Assembly: GCA_024235955.1 (NCBI GenBank) | Contig: JACKLJ010000002.1 | Coordinates: forward strand, 815,554-879,553 | Source: Burkholderiaceae bacterium | Lineage (GTDB): Bacteria > Pseudomonadota > Gammaproteobacteria > Burkholderiales > Burkholderiaceae_C | Direction: 5' to 3' | Length of the DNA stretch: 64,000 bases | Part shown: positions 7,479 through 16,211 of the stretch, piece by piece | Layout of the letters: each line of letters begins with the position of its first letter | Position numbering within the stretch: position 1 is the stretch's first letter | Notes under the pieces: model-generated | The model's input: the letters and a program-made list of their open reading frames with translations, nothing else | What the model was told of the DNA's origin: nothing | Database searches by the model: none | Position numbers and translations under genes: made by a program

Positions 7479-9086
7479 TCAGCAGCCGGCCACCAGGCCG
7501 TCGCGGCGCGGGTCGCTGGCGCACTGGTAGCCCTCGACCTTCGGGTCGCCCATGCGCCAGATGAACTGACCGGCGCCGAAATCCTGGTAGTTGTCGTGGA
7601 TCACCTCGGTGCGGTGGCCGCGCTCCAGCAGGCCGGCCACCAGCGTTGCGGCCATGCGCTGCTCCACGTTGATCTCCAGCCCGGCGTTGTAGCGCCAGCG
7701 CGGAGCGTCGCAGGCCATCTGCGGGTTCTGGTGGAAGTCGAGCATGCGCACCAGCGTCTGCACGTGGCCCTGCGGCTGCATGTTTGCGCCCATGACGCCG
7801 AAGCTCATGACCGGCTGGCCGTCCTTGGTGAGGAAGGCCGGGATGATGGTGTGGAAGGGCCGGCGGCCCGGTGCCACCGCGTTGGGGCTGGACGGATCGA
7901 GGCTGAACGCGTGGCCTCGGTTCTGCAGGCTGATGCCGAACTCCGGCTCCACGCAACCGGAGCCGAAGCCCATGTAGTTGCTCTGGATGAAGCTGACCAT
8001 CATGCCGTCCTCGTCGGCGGCGGTGAGGTAGATGGTGCCGCCCTTGACGGGGTTGCCGGCTCCGAAATCCTGCGCGCGATCCATGCGGATGAGTCTGGCA
8101 CGCTCGCGCAGGTAGGTCTCGTCGAGCATTTGCGCGGGGGTCACCGCCATCCGCGATGGCTCGGCCACGTACTGGTAGACGTCGGCGAAGGCGAGCTTCA
8201 TGGCCTCGATCTGCAGGTGCGTGGCATCCAGGCTGTCGGCGCCCATGCCCGACAGATCGAACTCGCGCAGGATGCCCAGCGCGATCAGCGCCGCGATGCC
8301 CTGGCCGTTGGGCGGGATCTCGTGCAGCGTGTGGCCGCGGTAGTCGGTGCCGATGGGCGTGACCCACTCGGGCTGGTAGGCCTCGAAATCGCTGGCCTTG
8401 TGGGCGCCCCCGTGCTCGGCCGAGAACTTCTCGATCGCCTGCGCGATCTCGCCGCCGTAGAACGCGGCGCCCTTGGTCTCGGCGATCAGCCGCAGCGCCC
8501 TGGCCGCCGCCGGAAAGCGGAACAGCTCGCCCACCTCGGGCGCGCGGCCGCGCGGCATGAACGCCTGCGCGAAGCCCGGCAGGCCCTGCAGTTCCGGCAC
8601 CGCCGCCGCCCACTTCTGCTGCACCACCACCGGCAAGAGGTAGCCGCGCTCGGCGATCTCGATCGCCGGGGCCAGCACGTCACCCAGCGGCAGGCGGCCG
8701 AAACGCTGGTTCAGCTGCACCCAGGCGCCCACCGCGCCCGGCACGGTGACGGCGTCCATGCCGCGCTTGGGTGGGTTGACCGAGCCGGGGTACTTGCCTT
8801 CGAAATAGCCACTGGTCCAGGCGGCGGGCGCGCGGCCGGAGGCGTTCAGGCCGTGCAGCTGCTGGCCGTCCCACAGGATGCAGAAGGCGTCGCTGCCGAG
8901 GCCGTTGCTGACCGGCTCGCAGATGGTCATGGCCGCACCGGCGGCCACCGCCGCGTCGACCGCATTGCCGCCCTGCTGCAGCACGCGCAGCCCGGCCTGC
9001 GCCGCCAGCGGGTGGGAAGTGGCCACGGCGTTGCGGGCGAAGACTGGCAGGCGCTCGGAAAGGTAGGTGCTGTTGTAGGTGAACAT
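7479..9086 (-). CDS. gamma-glutamyltransferase-family Ntn hydrolase
   Basis: 535 aa, the full length of the gamma-glutamyltranspeptidase family (YwrD-like branch). The N-terminal half has the family features ATSHPLAAQAGLRVLQQGGN and GSDAFCILWDG. The expected self-processing threonine is T351 in VKGGTIYLTAADEDG, followed by GFGSGCVEPEFGISLQNRG. In classical GGT the nucleophile sits in TTHxSVVD. Here it is TIYLTAAD, so the second Thr and the His are replaced, and glutathione may not be the substrate. No signal peptide is visible, so the protein is probably cytoplasmic. It lies between DUF3422 and EamA genes with about ten bases on each side. Confidence 0.85.
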   Translation of the reverse strand: MFTYNSTYLSERLPVFARNAVATSHPLAAQAGLRVLQQGGNAVDAAVAAGAAMTICEPVSNGLGSDAFCILWDGQQLHGLNASGRAPAAWTSGYFEGKYPGSVNPPKRGMDAVTVPGAVGAWVQLNQRFGRLPLGDVLAPAIEIAERGYLLPVVVQQKWAAAVPELQGLPGFAQAFMPRGRAPEVGELFRFPAAARALRLIAETKGAAFYGGEIAQAIEKFSAEHGGAHKASDFEAYQPEWVTPIGTDYRGHTLHEIPPNGQGIAALIALGILREFDLSGMGADSLDATHLQIEAMKLAFADVYQYVAEPSRMAVTPAQMLDETYLRERARLIRMDRAQDFGAGNPVKGGTIYLTAADEDGMMVSFIQSNYMGFGSGCVEPEFGISLQNRGHAFSLDPSSPNAVAPGRRPFHTIIPAFLTKDGQPVMSFGVMGANMQPQGHVQTLVRMLDFHQNPQMACDAPRWRYNAGLEINVEQRMAATLVAGLLERGHRTEVIHDNYQDFGAGQFIWRMGDPKVEGYQCASDPRRDGLVAGC

Positions 9087-9095
9087 GATCGAGGT

Positions 9096-10409
9096 TCAAG
9101 GGTTGTCGTCGCGGCCGACGATGCTGTGGTGCACGCTGCGCAGCGACCACCACACCACCAGCACGACGACGGGAACGGCCACCGCGATGGTGGCTTCGGG
9201 GGTGAAAGGCCAGCCCAGCTTCTGGGCGCCCTTGGCCAGGTAGCCCAGCAGGCCGAGCACGTAGTAGGAAATGGCCGCCACCGACAGCCCCTCCACCGTG
9301 GACTGGAGCTTGAGCTGCAGGTCCTGGCGGCGGTTCATGGTGGCCAGCAGCTCGCGGCTGCTCTGCTGCTGTTCCACTTCCACGCGCGTGCGCAGCAGGC
9401 CGCTCACGCGCTCGATGCGCTGCGACAGCGCAGCCTGGCGCTGCTCGGCCGAGCTGCAGGTGGCCATGGCGGGCGCGAGCCGGCGCTGCATGAAATCGTG
9501 CAGCGACTGCATGCCCAGGATGCGCGTCTCGGCAATGTCGGCCAGCCGCTGCTCCACCAGGTTGAAGTAGGCGGCGCTGGCGGAAAAGCGTGTGTGGGTG
9601 GCCGCGTAGCGGCCCTCCAGCTCGGCGGCCAGCCGGGTCAGGCTGTCGAGCAGCTCGGCTTCGTCCTCCCGCGCGGCCTGGCGCACAGCCTGGGCCAATG
9701 CAGCCAGCTCGGCCTCGCCCTCGGCCAGCCAGGCGCCGGATTCGCGCGCCGCCGGCAGGCCCATGAGCGCGGCCATGCGGTAGGTCTCGATGTCCAGCAG
9801 CCGCTGCACCAGCCGGCCGAGCCGGCGCGGCGACACCTTGCCCGGCGCGCTTTCGCCCACCAGCACCAGCATGCGGATGCTGCCGTCGCCGCGCATCTGC
9901 ATGTCGGTGTGCAGGTCGCAGCTGTTGCTGATGACGGTGGAGCCGGTGACCGTGCTGGCATCGAAGATCTGGCGCACCACGGCGGCGCCGTCCACCTCGG
10001 CCCGCGGCACGGCCCACAGGTCGACCTGGGTGAGGCACTGCCCGGGAAGATCCTGCCGCCAGGCCGAAGGCGCCAGCGTGGCGGCCGGCTGCGGCGCACC
10101 CTGGCTCAAGGTGAGCAGCTCGTCTGCGCGCATGGGGCGCATGAAGGTCCAGGCGACGAACTCGGTGTGCTGTTCCCAGCGCAGCCGGAACTCGCCCAGA
10201 TCGATCCGCAGGAAGCTCGTGGTGTCCTCGGGCAGCTTGCGGCCCGTGGCCTCCAGCAGCGACTGCAGGTGGGCCCGGCTCTGCGCGCGCGTTGCAGCAT
10301 CGACCCACATCACGATGTGGGAGATGGCCAGCGGCGCTTCCAGCGATTCCGGCGGCCTGGCGTGGACCTCCTGGTGCAGGGTCGCGCGAAGCGGGTGGGC
10401 GGCGGGCAT
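9096..10409 (-). CDS. DUF3422-family membrane protein
   Basis: Conserved proteobacterial protein of unknown function, 437 aa. It opens HPLRATLHQEVHARPPESLE, the DUF3422 signature. A long helical region with coiled-coil character follows (roughly residues 240-370), then two C-terminal membrane segments, VAAISYYVLGLLGYL and ATIAVAVPVVVLVVWWSL. This topology looks like a membrane-anchored protein with a large cytoplasmic part. The start MPAAHPL at 10409 is chosen because the upstream frame extension is low-complexity. It is the first gene of the operon with the GGT-like and EamA genes. The linkage is suggestive, but no function can be stated. Confidence 0.8.
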   Translation of the reverse strand: MPAAHPLRATLHQEVHARPPESLEAPLAISHIVMWVDAATRAQSRAHLQSLLEATGRKLPEDTTSFLRIDLGEFRLRWEQHTEFVAWTFMRPMRADELLTLSQGAPQPAATLAPSAWRQDLPGQCLTQVDLWAVPRAEVDGAAVVRQIFDASTVTGSTVISNSCDLHTDMQMRGDGSIRMLVLVGESAPGKVSPRRLGRLVQRLLDIETYRMAALMGLPAARESGAWLAEGEAELAALAQAVRQAAREDEAELLDSLTRLAAELEGRYAATHTRFSASAAYFNLVEQRLADIAETRILGMQSLHDFMQRRLAPAMATCSSAEQRQAALSQRIERVSGLLRTRVEVEQQQSSRELLATMNRRQDLQLKLQSTVEGLSVAAISYYVLGLLGYLAKGAQKLGWPFTPEATIAVAVPVVVLVVWWSLRSVHHSIVGRDDNP

Positions 10410-10504
10410 GTCGGATCGGTCGGTCGGCGGAGGCGGCAAGGTACCGATTGTGGCCGATGCGGATGGCAGAGGCCTCGCCGGGCAGCGGAGGCGCGGCACC
10501 AACG

Positions 10505-10529
10505 AAAAGCGGCACCGCCAGGGTGCCGC
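10505..10529 (-). terminator. rho-independent terminator after tctA
   Basis: On the minus strand an 8-bp stem (GCGGCACC / GGTGCCGC) with a 5-nt loop is followed by TTTT. It lies 26 bases after the tctA stop and separates tctBA from the DUF3422 operon. Confidence 0.75.
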
Positions 10530-10554
10530 AGGAGGGGCCGCCGCGGATGCGGCG

Positions 10555-12066
10555 TCAGTCCTCGACGAAGGCTTCCTGCCGCCCCTTCTTGACCGCGGGG
10601 AGCAGCACGATCACCAGCAGCGCCGCCGCCATGGCCAGCAGCGTGGCCGACAGCGGCCGCGTGACCAGCACGCTCCAGTCGCCGCGCGACAGCAGCAGCG
10701 CGCGCCGCAGGTTTTCTTCCATCATCTGGCCGAGCACCAGGCCCAGCAGCAGTGGCGCCGGCTCCATGCCGAGCTTGATGAAGATGTAGCCGATGACGCC
10801 GAACCAGCCCACCATCCACACGTCGAAGGTGTTGTTGTTGGTGGTGTAGACACCGATGGCGCAGAACAGCACGATGGCCGGGAACAGCCAGCGGTAAGGC
10901 ACCGTGAGCAGCTTGATCCAGATGCCGATCAGCGGCAGGTTCAGGATCACCAGCATGGCGTTGCCGATCCACATGGAGGCGATCAGGCCCCAGAACAGGT
11001 CGGGGTTGCTGGTCATGACCTGCGGCCCGGGCTGGATGTTGTGGATGGTCATGGCACCCACCATCAGCGCCATCACCGCGTTGGGTGGAATGCCCAGCGT
11101 CAGCAGCGGGATGAACGAGGTCTGCGAGCCCGCGTTGTTGGCCGACTCCGGGCCCGCCACGCCGCGGATGTTGCCCTTGCCGAACGGCGCCTCGCCGCCC
11201 TTCAGGCGCATCTTCTTCTCGATGGTGTAGGACGCAAAGGCCGACAGCGTGGCGCCGCCGCCCGGCAGGATGCCCAGGGCCGAGCCCAGCGCGGTGCCGC
11301 GCAGCACGGCCGGCATCATCAGCTTCCAGTCTTCCTTGCTCGGGTAGAGGTGGGTGACCTTGTTGACGAAGATCTCGCGCTTCTCGTCCGAATGCGAGAG
11401 GTTGGCGATGATCTCGCCGTAACCGAACACACCCATGGCCACCACGATGAAGCCGATGCCGTCGGTCAGCTCCGGGATGTCGAACGAGTAGCGCGCCACG
11501 CCCGAGTTGACGTCGGTGCCGACCATGCCGATCAGCAGGCCCAGCACGATCATGCCGATGGCCTTGAGCAGCGAGCCGGACGCCATCACCACCGCACCCA
11601 GCAGACCGAGCACCATGAGCGAGAAGTACTCCGCCGGACCGAAGGCGAACGCGACCTCGGTCAGCGGAATCGCGAACGCCGCCAGCACCAGCGTGCCGAA
11701 GCAGCCGGCAAAGAACGAGCCGATGGCCGCCACCGCGAGCGCCGGCCCGGCCCGGCCCTGGCGCGCCATCTGGTAGCCATCGATGGCCGTCACCACCGAC
11801 GAGGCCTCACCCGGCAGGTTCACCAGGATGGCGGTGGTGGAGCCGCCGTACTGGGCGCCGTAGTAGATGCCGGCCAGCATGATCAGCGCCGCCACCGGGG
11901 GCAGCGCGTAGGTGGCCGGCAGCAGCATGGCGATGGTGGCCACCGGGCCGACGCCCGGCAGCACGCCGATCAGCGTGCCCAGCAGGCAGCCGATCAGTGC
12001 GTAGAGCAGGTTCTGCATCGTGAAGGCGACGCCGAACCCGAGCGAAAGGTGTTCCAGCAGATCCAT
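10555..12066 (-). CDS. tctA: tripartite tricarboxylate transporter large permease TctA
   Basis: 503 aa, about twelve membrane segments, full length for TctA. Family hallmarks are GTLIGVLPGVGPVATIAMLLP near residues 34-54, AGIYYGAQYGGSTTAILVNLPG, and the second-half repeat GILPGGGATLSAFASY. It works with TctB and a periplasmic TctC protein in proton- or sodium-coupled uptake of citrate-like or other carboxylic acids. It starts 13 bases after the tctB stop. The substrate depends on a TctC that is not encoded in the window. Confidence 0.92.
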   Translation of the reverse strand: MDLLEHLSLGFGVAFTMQNLLYALIGCLLGTLIGVLPGVGPVATIAMLLPATYALPPVAALIMLAGIYYGAQYGGSTTAILVNLPGEASSVVTAIDGYQMARQGRAGPALAVAAIGSFFAGCFGTLVLAAFAIPLTEVAFAFGPAEYFSLMVLGLLGAVVMASGSLLKAIGMIVLGLLIGMVGTDVNSGVARYSFDIPELTDGIGFIVVAMGVFGYGEIIANLSHSDEKREIFVNKVTHLYPSKEDWKLMMPAVLRGTALGSALGILPGGGATLSAFASYTIEKKMRLKGGEAPFGKGNIRGVAGPESANNAGSQTSFIPLLTLGIPPNAVMALMVGAMTIHNIQPGPQVMTSNPDLFWGLIASMWIGNAMLVILNLPLIGIWIKLLTVPYRWLFPAIVLFCAIGVYTTNNNTFDVWMVGWFGVIGYIFIKLGMEPAPLLLGLVLGQMMEENLRRALLLSRGDWSVLVTRPLSATLLAMAAALLVIVLLPAVKKGRQEAFVED

Positions 12067-12079
12067 GGTGTGCCCTCCT

Positions 12080-12568
12080 TCAGCCGCTGATGAAGCTCGG
12101 CCAGACCTGAAGCGTCAGGTTCAGGCCCCAGACGAAGGTGATCCAGCTGCCGACCGCCAGGACGACGGACAGGATGATCACTTCGCTCCACTTGAATTCC
12201 GTGCCCGCCCTGGCCGCCACGATGACCAGCGCGAAGATCGCGACGATCAGGCCCATGGCCGGAATGCCCAGGCTCGGCATGCCGCCCAGCAGGATGCCGA
12301 ACAGGAAGTTGGCCAGGATGATGTAGGCCAGCGGCTTCCAGGCCCAGGGTCCGACCGGGTCGCCATCCGGTGTCTCGATCACCAGCGCGCGGAAGGCCAC
12401 CACCGCGCCGATGATGGCCAGCAGCACCCCCAGCAACAGGGGAAAGTAGCCTGGGCCCATGCGCGCCGCATCGCCCACGGAATAGTTGGATGCGCCGATC
12501 GCGAAGCCGATGCCGATCACGATGTAGAGCAGCCCGGCGAAGAAATCCTTCTGGCTCTTGATGTGCAT
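12080..12568 (-). CDS. tctB: tripartite tricarboxylate transporter small permease TctB
   Basis: 162 aa with four hydrophobic segments. It has the family pattern KDFFAGLLYIVIGIGFAIGA, then ARMGPGYFPLLLGVLLAIIG. The ATG at 12568 follows AGGAGA with a normal gap, while the frame extension upstream is not protein-like. It is the small membrane partner of TctA and forms a two-gene operon with it. Upstream are almost 400 bp without a gene, where tctC is often found in related loci. Confidence 0.9.
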   Translation of the reverse strand: MHIKSQKDFFAGLLYIVIGIGFAIGASNYSVGDAARMGPGYFPLLLGVLLAIIGAVVAFRALVIETPDGDPVGPWAWKPLAYIILANFLFGILLGGMPSLGIPAMGLIVAIFALVIVAARAGTEFKWSEVIILSVVLAVGSWITFVWGLNLTLQVWPSFISG

Positions 12569-12966
12569 TGCACTTCTCCTCGGATAGATGTCCTCGGAAT
12601 TCTGCGCAACAAACCCCGCGCTCCGCATGTGGATTCCACTAAGCACGGGAAAACCCGTAAGCCGGGGTGCCGGCACGGCCATGCAGCGCCGGAAAGTGGC
12701 GGTTGCAACGAAATGCACGCTGGCGCGGCTTCGCTCCAGTCTGCTACCGGGATCGGGCGCATCAAGGGACGAAAGGCCGCGGAGCAGGCCGTACCGGCAA
12801 CCGCCGTGGCCGGACCTGTACCGACCACTGGCGGTGTCACCCTCCCGGAGAGAGAGGAACTGAGGCCCGCAGATCCAGACCTGCCTGCGCAGGTCTGGAC
12901 AGGCCGAAGGGCCGACGCCTCTGGCGGCGAGCGCCGAGGCGCGTCAGCGACTCAGGGGGATGTCCG
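12569..12966. other. intergenic region upstream of tctB, no gene seen
   Basis: 398 bp between tctB and the GspE-type gene, both on the minus strand. The reading frames here have no recognisable protein pattern. The left part probably carries the tctBA promoter. The right part carries a strong hairpin at 12876-12899 and a second GC-rich inverted repeat around 12917-12941 (gcctc...gaggc), probably the 3' end of the GspE/spermidine-synthase transcript. Confidence 0.6.
12876..12899 (-). terminator. hairpin downstream of the GspE-type gene
   Basis: Perfect 10-bp inverted repeat (CCAGACCTGC / GCAGGTCTGG) with a 4-nt loop, about 70 bases after the stop of the ATPase gene. No T-run follows, so it may act as an RNA end stabiliser or a rho-assisted terminator rather than an intrinsic one. 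Confidence 0.4.
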
Positions 12967-14766
12967 TCATGACCCCATCGGAGGGGTCGCCGAGATCACT
13001 TCCTGAAGCGTGGTCACGCCCTCGGCCGCGCGCAGCGCGCCGGCCAGCCGGAGCGGGCGCATGCCGTCGGCCACGGACTGCTTGCGCAGCTCGGTCAGGC
13101 CCTTTTCGTCGTGCAACAGCTGGCGGAAGTTTTCGCTCACCGTCAGCAGCTCGTAGATGCCCATGCGGCCGCGGTAGCCGGTCATGCGGCATTCGATGCA
13201 GCCCACCGGCTTGTAGAGGCGCGGCTCGCTGTTCAGCTTCCAGGGCTTGATGGCATCGGCGAGCATCTCACGGGACGCCGGGTCGTCGTCAGGCTCCCGG
13301 CAGTTCTTGCACAGCGTGCGCACCAGCCGCTGCGCCAGCACGCCCAGCACGGTGGCGTTCAGCAGGTAGCGCGGCACGCCCAGCTCCATCAGGCGCGTCA
13401 GCGCCGAAGGCGCATCATTGGTGTGCAGGGTGGAGAACACCAGATGACCGGTGAGCGCGGCCTGCACCGCCATCTCGGCCGTCTCCAGGTCGCGGATCTC
13501 GCCGATCATGATCACATCCGGATCCTGCCGCATCAGGGCGCGCAGGCCTTCGGCGAAGCCGAAGTCGAGCTGCGGCTGCACCTGGGTCTGGTTCAGCGCC
13601 GGGTCGATGCGCTCGATCGGGTCCTCGATGGTGGAGACGTTGACCTCTTCCGTGGCCACGCGCTTGAGCGTGGAGTACAGCGTGGTGGTCTTGCCCGAGC
13701 CCGTAGGCCCCGTCACCAGGATGACGCCGTTCGGGCGCGCCACCAGGGTCTCCCAGCGCGCCGCATCGTGCGGCGTGAAGCCGAGCGCGTCCAGGTCCTT
13801 CACGGCCGTGTCCGGGTCGAAGATGCGCATCACTAGCTTCTCGCCGAAGGCAGTCGGCAAGGTCGAGAGGCGCATCTCGATCTCCTCGCCGCGCGGGTTG
13901 CGGGTCTTGATGCGGCCGTCGAGCGGGCGGCGCTTTTCCACCACGTCCATGCGGCCGAGCAGCTTAATGCGCGCCGTCATGGCCGCCATCACGCCCAGCG
14001 GCACGGTGTACACGGGGTGCAACACGCCGTCGATGCGGAAGCGGATCACGCCCTGGTCGCGCCGCGGCTCCAGGTGGATGTCGCTGGCGCGCTGGTCGAA
14101 GGCGTACTGCCACAGCCAGTCGACCACCTGCACCACGCCCTGGTCGTTGGCGTCGAGCTGCTTGTTGCTCTTGCCCAGCTCCACCAGTTGCTCGAAGCTG
14201 GCGCCGACGGCCCCACCCGCTTTCTGCGCCGCCCGCACCGATTTGGCCAGCGCGAAGAACTCGCCCGTGTAGCGCTTGATCTCCTGCGGGTTGGCCACCA
14301 CGCGCCGCACCTGGCGCTTGGCCTGCCGTTCCACCTCGGCCACCCAGTCGTCGATGAAGGGCTCGGCCGTGGCCACCACCACCTCGCCGCTGGTCACCTG
14401 TACGGGCAGCACCTTGTGCCGCTCGGCGTAGGTGGCGCTCATGGTGTCGGCCACCTTGCCCACATCCACCTTGAGCGGGTCGATGCGCAGGTAGCCCAGC
14501 CCGGCGCGGCGCGCCAGGTACTGCGTGAGTTCCTCCACGTCCATGGGCACGCCGTCGCTGGCGCGCTCGATACCCACGGCCGCCAGGCGCACCAGGGCCG
14601 GCTGGGCGCTCTCGGCCGCCGAGCAACGGGCGATGGTGCGCGTGGCCTCCTCCGGCGTGATCACGCCGTCGGCGCGCATCCACTCGACCATGTGGCGCCA
14701 CTGCACCGGGCCCACGTAGTGCTCGGGCGCGCTCAGCGGCGCCTGCCTGCTTGCTGTCTTGTTCAT
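12967..14766 (-). CDS. GspE/PulE/PilB-family secretion ATPase
   Basis: 599 aa, complete for type II secretion/type IV pilus assembly ATPases. There is an N-terminal MshEN/GspE_N-like region (to ~160), then the ATPase core with Walker A GPTGSGKT at 353-360 and an Asp box with Walker B in MRQDPDVIMIGEIRD (~412-426). A His box TGHLVFSTLHTND (~439-451) and a CxxC...CxxC zinc element (CKNC near 486, CIEC near 525) follow. It powers assembly of a pseudopilus or pilus at the inner membrane. No other secretion or pilus gene is nearby. The ATG overlaps the stop of the spermidine-synthase-like gene (ATGA). Confidence 0.9.
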   Translation of the reverse strand: MNKTASRQAPLSAPEHYVGPVQWRHMVEWMRADGVITPEEATRTIARCSAAESAQPALVRLAAVGIERASDGVPMDVEELTQYLARRAGLGYLRIDPLKVDVGKVADTMSATYAERHKVLPVQVTSGEVVVATAEPFIDDWVAEVERQAKRQVRRVVANPQEIKRYTGEFFALAKSVRAAQKAGGAVGASFEQLVELGKSNKQLDANDQGVVQVVDWLWQYAFDQRASDIHLEPRRDQGVIRFRIDGVLHPVYTVPLGVMAAMTARIKLLGRMDVVEKRRPLDGRIKTRNPRGEEIEMRLSTLPTAFGEKLVMRIFDPDTAVKDLDALGFTPHDAARWETLVARPNGVILVTGPTGSGKTTTLYSTLKRVATEEVNVSTIEDPIERIDPALNQTQVQPQLDFGFAEGLRALMRQDPDVIMIGEIRDLETAEMAVQAALTGHLVFSTLHTNDAPSALTRLMELGVPRYLLNATVLGVLAQRLVRTLCKNCREPDDDPASREMLADAIKPWKLNSEPRLYKPVGCIECRMTGYRGRMGIYELLTVSENFRQLLHDEKGLTELRKQSVADGMRPLRLAGALRAAEGVTTLQEVISATPPMGS

Positions 14767-15518
14767 CGTTCCAGGGGCTTGAAGGTCCTGAGCCATTTGG
14801 TCGCCGGCAGGTGCCAGCGGGTCTCGATCTCCTGCGCGCGCGCCTCCAGCAGCGCGCGCTTGGGACGCGTGGGCGTGCGCTGCGCCAGCACCACGGTGTT
14901 GCCCTCGCGCGTGGGCTTGAAGCTCCACAGCGCACGGGTGCCAAAGGCCTCGGCCATGCGGGCCAGGCTGCGCTCGAAGCTGGCGGCGCGGCCGAACAGG
15001 TTGACGGTCATGCAGGCGCTGTCGGTCAGCAGGCGCCGGCAGTCGGCGTAGAACTCGGCGCTGTCGAGCACCGGGGCTGCGGCCTCGTGGTCGTACAGGT
15101 CGACCTGCAGCGCGTCCACGGTGCCGATCCATTCGTCGCCGCGGATCTCGCGCGCCGCGTCGGCCAGCACCACGCGCAGGCGCGGGCCCTGCGGGGGCAG
15201 CTTGAACCAGCCTTCGCACACGGCCAGCACCTGCGGATTCAACTCGATGGCGGTGCAGGTCATGCCCAGCTGCTTGTAGCAGAACTTGGTCAGCGCGCCG
15301 GCGCCCAGGCCAAGCTGCATGGCGTGACCGCCGGGCACCACCCCTTCGGGCGCGAACAGCAGCCAGGCCATCATGCGCTGCACGTATTCCAGCTCCAGCT
15401 CGAACGGAGCGCCGATGCGCATCGAGCCCTGCACCCACTCGGTGCCCAGGTGCAGATGGCGCACGCCGTCGAACTCGGAGAAGCTGACTTCGGGAAGGGC
15501 AATGACTTTGGGTTTCAC
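14763..15518 (-). CDS. spermidine synthase-like methyltransferase-fold protein
   Basis: About 251 aa with a SpeE-type Rossmann fold: QLGLGAGALTKFCYK is the nucleotide/dcSAM-binding loop, followed by CTAIELNPQVLAVCEGWF and VDALQVDLYDHEAAAP. Such stand-alone SpeE homologues are often annotated as spermidine synthase, but an aminopropyl acceptor cannot be shown from sequence. The start is uncertain. The frame is open to a TTG at 15548. I prefer the GTG at 15518 because the stretch before it contains promoter-like TTGACG and CATAAT. The stop overlaps the ATG of the GspE-type gene, giving translational coupling. Confidence 0.75.
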   Translation of the reverse strand: MKPKVIALPEVSFSEFDGVRHLHLGTEWVQGSMRIGAPFELELEYVQRMMAWLLFAPEGVVPGGHAMQLGLGAGALTKFCYKQLGMTCTAIELNPQVLAVCEGWFKLPPQGPRLRVVLADAAREIRGDEWIGTVDALQVDLYDHEAAAPVLDSAEFYADCRRLLTDSACMTVNLFGRAASFERSLARMAEAFGTRALWSFKPTREGNTVVLAQRTPTRPKRALLEARAQEIETRWHLPATKWLRTFKPLER

Positions 15519-15644
15519 GACGCACAGATTATGGGCGGCCCGCGTCAAGCTATGTAAAGCGCAACGCGCGCCGCCTTCACCAACGGCCGCTCAGCGTGAA
15601 AAAAGGTCGTCAGCCGCCTGGCCGACGCGAACCCTGTGCGAGCC

Positions 15645-16211
15645 CTACACCAGACCGACGTCAGCCATCACGGCCCGCCAGGCGGCCAGCTTGCGCTCGA
15701 ACGACCAGCTCGCGTGCGCCGGGCTGGTGGACGGCAGGCGGTGCAGGGCCAGCGGCGGCGCGCCCAGCGAGGCGGCCACAGCACTGGCGTGGCGATGGCT
15801 TTCGCCGCCGTTGAAGCCGACGGCCAGCAACTGCGGGCAGCGCCTGCGCAAGGTGGCAAAGTCGTTCAGCTCTCCCTGGCGGATGGCCGCGTCCAGGCTG
15901 CCCTGGCGCTCGCAGGCGGCGTACACGTCCCACAGGCCCAGGCCGTGGGCAAGCAGCCATTCGCTTCTTTTTTCATAGCTGCCTGCGCCCGTCAACAATG
16001 GGCTGCAAGGCCAAATGGCTTGCAAAATGGCCCAGAACTGGTTGCGCGGGTGGGCGTAGTAGCGCTGCTCGGCCAGCGAGCGCTGGCTGGGAAAGCTGCC
16101 CAGGATCAGCAGGCGCGTGCGGGCATCGGCAATGGGCGGCAGGCCCTGCAAGCAGCCCTCGCCGCCCAGGCCCGCTGCGGCCGGCGCAGGTTCAGCCTTG
16201 CGCCGCGGCAT
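15645..16211 (-). CDS. DNA-deoxyinosine glycosylase (HDG family of the UDG superfamily)
   Basis: 188 aa. The motif LLILGSFPSQRSLAEQRYYA (residues ~34-53), followed by HPRNQFW and by LPSTSPAHA near residue 160, matches hypoxanthine-DNA glycosylases of the uracil-DNA glycosylase superfamily. These remove deaminated adenine from DNA. The start overlaps the end of glmM by 20 bases. Residues ~66-82 (IWPCSPLLTGAGSYEKR) are encoded by an almost perfect copy of the dispersed repeat, placed in the loop between the conserved NQFW block and the GLGLWDV block. Confidence 0.85.
   Translation of the reverse strand: MPRRKAEPAPAAAGLGGEGCLQGLPPIADARTRLLILGSFPSQRSLAEQRYYAHPRNQFWAILQAIWPCSPLLTGAGSYEKRSEWLLAHGLGLWDVYAACERQGSLDAAIRQGELNDFATLRRRCPQLLAVGFNGGESHRHASAVAASLGAPPLALHRLPSTSPAHASWSFERKLAAWRAVMADVGLV
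15970..16015 (+). repeat. dispersed palindromic repeat (in the DNA glycosylase gene)
   Basis: Contains the exact 20-mer core ATAGCTGCCTGCGCCCGTCA at 15975-15994, then GGGCTGCAAGGCCAAAT. The arms GCCTGCGCCC and GGGCTGCAAGGC can pair. In frame. Confidence 0.85.

Noticed and set aside
7596..10592. A ~1000-codon open frame on the plus strand
   Set aside because: It is the antisense shadow of the gamma-glutamyltransferase-like and DUF3422 genes, with no family pattern.
14767..15525. A 250-codon upstream extension of the GspE-type frame
   Set aside because: It overlaps the spermidine-synthase-like gene in another frame and has no protein-like pattern. The ATG at 14766 with its ATGA overlap gives a complete family-length protein.
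15516..15548. Promoter-like TTGACG and CATAAT before the spermidine-synthase-like gene
   Set aside because: The two boxes are only about 10 bases apart, too close to act together; I use them only as weak support for the later start.
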